From Bryum argenteum (taxonomy: Eukaryota; Streptophyta; Bryopsida; Bryales; Bryaceae), in the NCBI GenBank assembly GCA_037043015.1, contig CM073321.1:26797510-26861509 (forward strand): a stretch of 64,000 nt of DNA, given 5' to 3'. The position numbers and the translations under genes were made by a program. Position 1 is the stretch's first letter, and each line of letters starts with the position of its first letter. Of the stretch, positions 61,108-64,000 are shown piece by piece. The notes under the pieces were generated by a model, which was given only the letters and a program-made list of their open reading frames with translations, made no database searches and had not been told where the DNA came from.

Positions 61108-61285
61108 GGCTAAAATCAGTCATTATATGAATAAATCGAAATAAACTACAAGTAATTAATGAGAAACCCTAATATTTTCGTAAAATTGAACAAAATATTA
61201 CAATAATAAAACCTTGTTGTGTTTGTGATTGAAAAGTAATTCAAAACAATTTAGCAAATCAAATAAAGATCTGTATATTGATATT
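61108..61285. repeat. Diverged direct repeat (partner at 62177-62350)
   Basis: CTAAAATCAGTCATTATATG ... CCTTGTTGTGTTTGTGATTGAA matches CTAAAATCACATATTATATG ... CTTTGTCGTGTTTGTTATTGAA about 1,070 bp downstream. An old duplication in the AT-rich core. Confidence 0.75.
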
Positions 61286-62368
61286 TTGAAGTTAACTTTT
61301 GAACGGTTGAGGCTATTTTTAGCAAAATAGCACATTTTCATAAAAATGGTTAGAACCTATTAGAAGTTCAATCTTACAAACTTGTAATAGACTTATCGAA
61401 GATCGTGTGGACCAAAATTTGGGGCCTTATAAATTGTAAGATCATAACATATTAATATCAAAAATAAACTGCAAAATTTTATTATTTACACTTTGAGGTA
61501 TAATTGCTACTAATATACATATTGCAATAAAATAATCACCAACGAGAAAAACTTGATCCTGTTCATTTTTACGAGTCCTTTACTCAACAAAAATACATCC
61601 AAACAATTTCTTGGCTGAAATAAAAGCCATGCAATGGTAAAAACTACCGAACATTTAAAAAAAAATATAGCTCAAAATTAGACTCATATCAATCAATTTA
61701 ATGCATTATGTTCAAAACATTTTCGATCTTGTTTAAGTTTCTACCACTTAGACTACACTCTAATTGAGGGTCATCACAAAAAATTAAGTTGAATTCCAAC
61801 GGTGGATGAGGGACATATAGCTTTTCAAGTATCATACATTCTTCATTTTTACTGTTGTCAAAACATCATTGCAAATCCAATAGCAAAATCATTTGAATCC
61901 AAAAACTTCTCATTTCAAAGTTATTAAGAATTTCCTAAGATTTAACCATGAAAAAAATAAATATTGAAATACTATTTTTAATTTCACATAATTGCTTGCA
62001 ATGGTAATACATGCCTTAGGCTTGGAAACCCAAAAACAAGAGTTCTCTTCCCTTAAATGCATACCATTAATTTATACTTTATTTTATGCAGTTCCAAATT
62101 TTACAACACGAACTAGACCTGATTAATAACCAAATCAGGTATAAATGTAATTTCTTAGTTAGTAATTAGAAACAGTTATCTTTGACTAAAATCACATATT
62201 ATATGATAAATTCGTAATAAAGTAGAAGTAAATAATGGGAACCTATAATATTTACGTCGAATATTGTTACAATGAGAAAACTTTGTCGTGTTTGTTATTG
62301 AAGGCTAATTCGGAACAATCTATCAAATCAATTAGAGTTTACTGAATTGAATGGCGTTTATAACTTAA

Positions 62369-62627
62369 CCCCTAAAGATCCAAGAAAGCCGAAATGGCTT
62401 TTTGGGGTTTCCGCAGGGAAAAAAGTCAGCCCACTTTGACCATTATAATCTCAAAACCGGAAAAAATTAACGGTTCAAATTTGACATATGAGTATAGGGT
62501 AAAGTTAACTTCAAGATCCTATGATTGGATCTTCTAATTAATGCTTAGATTGAGTTTTTTCAAGCCCGAAGTAGAAGAGGGTCCTTTGTGATAATTTAGA
62601 TAATTTTGTATTAAGGATCTTTAGGGG
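62369..62627. mobile_element. piggyBac-like MITE, 259 bp
   Basis: Terminal 13-bp inverted repeats CCCCTAAAGATCC / GGATCTTTAGGGG, each bordered by TTAA (62365-62368 and 62628-62631). TTAA target sites with CCC-starting ends are characteristic of piggyBac. No coding capacity. Confidence 0.82.
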
Positions 62628-62929
62628 TTAACAAACTTTGAATATGTTACAAAATAAATAAAAAAGTAACTTTTATAATTTGATGATTGCTCTTCAAAAT
62701 TGAGTTTCGATCATAATCTGCTTGATTAAAATCTTTGAGGTTAAATATATTACAAAAAGTGCAGTAATGTGGTCTAGAGAATATTCTAAGAATTAGAAAA
62801 TTAATAAGTCTGGACATTTTGTAAGTAATGAAAGTGCAAAACAAAAACATACAAAAATAGATATTGTGAATTAGAGTGTTTGAATTTAACAAATTGTAGC
62901 AATATAGTAAAAAAAACATTCACAATACT

Positions 62930-63620
62930 ACGACAGCGGGCACCCCGGGCAGCGCTACCCCATCACGCACGGACAGCGAGCACCCAAAGGCAGCCGGGGC
63001 AGCCAGTGCACCCCGAGCAGCGGACACCCAGGGGCAGCCGGGGCAGCCCGGGCAGCAGCCTAGCGCCGCCTAATGCCCGTGGGGCAGCCTGCGCTGCCGC
63101 CACGCGGCCATTTCCCTGAGCAGCCGGCGGTGTCGCCGACATCTTCCGCGCGAGCGCCCCGCCAATACTCCCCGCTCTCTCATTTTGCTGTTCGCCGTTT
63201 GCCGCAGCTCCTCCCACCTTCGCTTACCTTCGCGCCGATCGTCACCGTCTTTCTGCTGCTCTTCATCGTTGCTCTCCTCCCGCGTCGCTTTCCTCCCGCG
63301 TTGTGCGCGCTCCTCCTCGTCGCGGTCCTGCTGTTCCGCAGTTTCTCGTCGCGCTCTTGCTTGATCGACTCCCTCCTCCTCGTTCGCGCGCTCTTCCTGC
63401 GCACTTTGTGCTGCTGCTCTTGTGCTTTGTGCTGCTGCGCTTGAGCTGGGGTTTCGGCAAATACAGATTTGAGGCCTCATTTTCGAATTTCCGCTTGAGC
63501 TGGGGTTTTCCGCATTCAGCTTTTCGATTAGGTCATGCTTGTTTCGACCCTGATTTGCGGCTAGGGTCTCAGCGTTTCGTGACCGCGCGCTTGTTTTTGC
63601 TCTCTCCATTTAGCAGGTAC
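62930..63620 (+). promoter_or_regulatory. GC-rich promoter and leader of the element C plus gene
   Basis: An abrupt GC island starting GCAGCGGGCACCCCGGGCAG, inverted relative to the end of the island at 53,250. It then becomes CT-rich (63,200-63,450) as in the leader of the element A plus gene. A probable first exon ends at TTTAGCAG|GTACGC (about 63616). ORFs through it are rich in Leu, Cys and Arg from CT/GC composition and not believed. The gene it drives is expected beyond the window. Confidence 0.55.
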
Positions 63621-63729
63621 GCAATTTGCATACGCGATTCCAATATCTTACGCATTTGCATTTCAATTCCAACTTGATCTTGCATTTTTCGACCTCTGCG
63701 CGCTCTTCACTTTACATAACTAGAATAAC

Positions 63730-64000
63730 ATTGTGCATTTAGGTCGATGGGTGTGCATTTAGGTCAATGGGTGTGCACTTAGGTCGCAAAATTAGGTATT
63801 TCCTATTTCACGAGCTAAACGCACATCTTTTAGGTCGCAAAAACTGGTATCTCCAATTTCACGAGCTAAACGCACACTTTTTAGGTAGCTGCCTCCTAAA
63901 CGCACAGCTCTTACGTAGCTGCCTGCTTAACCCACTGCTTTTAGATAGCTGCTTTCTAAACGCACAGCTTGAAGGTAGCTGCTTGCTAAACGCACACCTT
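63730..64000. repeat. C-type repeat array in the opposite orientation
   Basis: Reverse complements of the 51.6-52.7 kb units: TTTAGGTCGATGGGTGTGC, then GCTGCCTNCTAAACGCACA repeats about 40 bp apart, continuing to the window edge. It occupies the first-intron position of the plus gene and mirrors the minus-gene array. The block TAGGTATTTCCTATTTCACGA (63,793-63,813) is shared, inverted, with 52,655-52,676. Confidence 0.9.

Larger units (their letters stand above)
53276..62930. other. AT-rich core of element C with nested insertions
   Basis: About 9.6 kb, very AT-rich. It contains two pairs of diverged direct repeats (53,335/54,223 offset about 888, and 61,110/62,178 offset about 1,070), a mitochondrial rRNA fragment, a MITE, an unassigned ORF, a 21-bp tandem repeat, a Tc1/mariner element and a piggyBac-like MITE (separate entries). 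Otherwise I see no genes. Confidence 0.6.
47795..64000. mobile_element. Element C: third member of the A/B transposon group (right end outside window)
   Basis: The left end AACACGTAATTCATTATAAT at 47795 resembles the B end (AACCCCATATTCTTTATATT): shared AAC start, TTC near position 10 and GGAA near position 23. The same sequence bounds a MITE at 56,120 with a clear TSD. C carries a DUF7869-type gene (minus), its own palindrome family, a first GC-rich promoter (52.9-53.3 kb), an AT-rich core, and an inverted second GC-rich promoter (62.9-63.6 kb) followed by the start of another C-type palindrome array (63.7 kb on). By analogy the ParB-like and HAD-like genes should follow. The putative TSD is TAGG (47791-47794), unverified because the right end is missing. 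Confidence 0.75.

Noticed and set aside
63070-63609. Leu/Cys-rich plus ORF and Arg/Glu-rich minus ORF
   Set aside because: Artefacts of the CT-rich promoter/leader. Comparison with elements A and B says this is non-coding leader.

Overview
This is a nuclear window from a plant. The evidence is TTTAGGG-type interstitial telomere repeats, telo-box motifs (AAACCCTAA-like) upstream of several genes, GT-AG introns, a short fragment resembling plant mitochondrial large-subunit rRNA, and nonsense codons that look like CHG/CG-methylation decay. The pseudokinase-like and MULE-SWIM families recall proteins I associate with bryophytes and other early-diverging land plants, but I cannot name the species. 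There are no bacterial features. Almost everything readable is mobile DNA or its debris.

Layout. 0-6.5 kb: two copies of a pseudokinase-like gene (a decayed one at 507-1510 and a nearly intact one at 2215-3576) and an unrecognised Q/Y-rich gene on the minus strand (5746-4529). GC-rich CGATCGG-like repeats lie beside each. 6,535-38,845: a large DNA transposon, element A, with about 30-bp terminal inverted repeats (TIRs) and a 4-bp target-site duplication (TSD) ACAT. Nested inside it at 16,743-34,834 is a related 18-kb transposon, element B (TSD TTAT), which appears to sit in an intron of one of A's genes. 39-47.8 kb: low-copy repeats, a two-exon acidic-protein gene (minus) divergent from a MULE-like transposase with a SWIM zinc finger (plus), and a partial second MULE-SWIM copy. 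That second copy is cut at 47,794 by element C, a third member of the same transposon group, which runs past the window end. C carries, in its AT-rich core, a 357-bp MITE with the same TIR, a mitochondrial rRNA fragment, a complete but decayed Tc1/mariner element (58,464-60,056) and a piggyBac-like MITE (62,369-62,627).

Elements A, B and C share a design. Each has TIRs beginning AAC; 4-bp TSDs are seen for A, B and the C-type MITE. A gene for a DUF7869-type protein (D..., QxDN, GHTHEDID motifs; probable RNase-H-like transposase) is transcribed away from a central promoter region. In A and B the opposite direction holds a gene with a ParB/sulfiredoxin-like motif (I-I-x-G-Q-H-x-V) followed by one or two HAD/FCP1-like phosphatase-fold genes whose first motif is DxN instead of DxD. 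Each element also carries its own family of short palindromes, concentrated in the first introns of the two divergent genes: TATCGGCTGGCAGCCGATA in A, and TTTAG-N11-CTAAA types in B and C. A self-encoded ParB-fold protein together with element-specific palindromes is the most interesting candidate system here; the link between them is my inference.

All long genes except the A HAD gene and the acidic-protein gene contain in-frame stops and/or frameshifts, so the copies here are largely pseudogenes.
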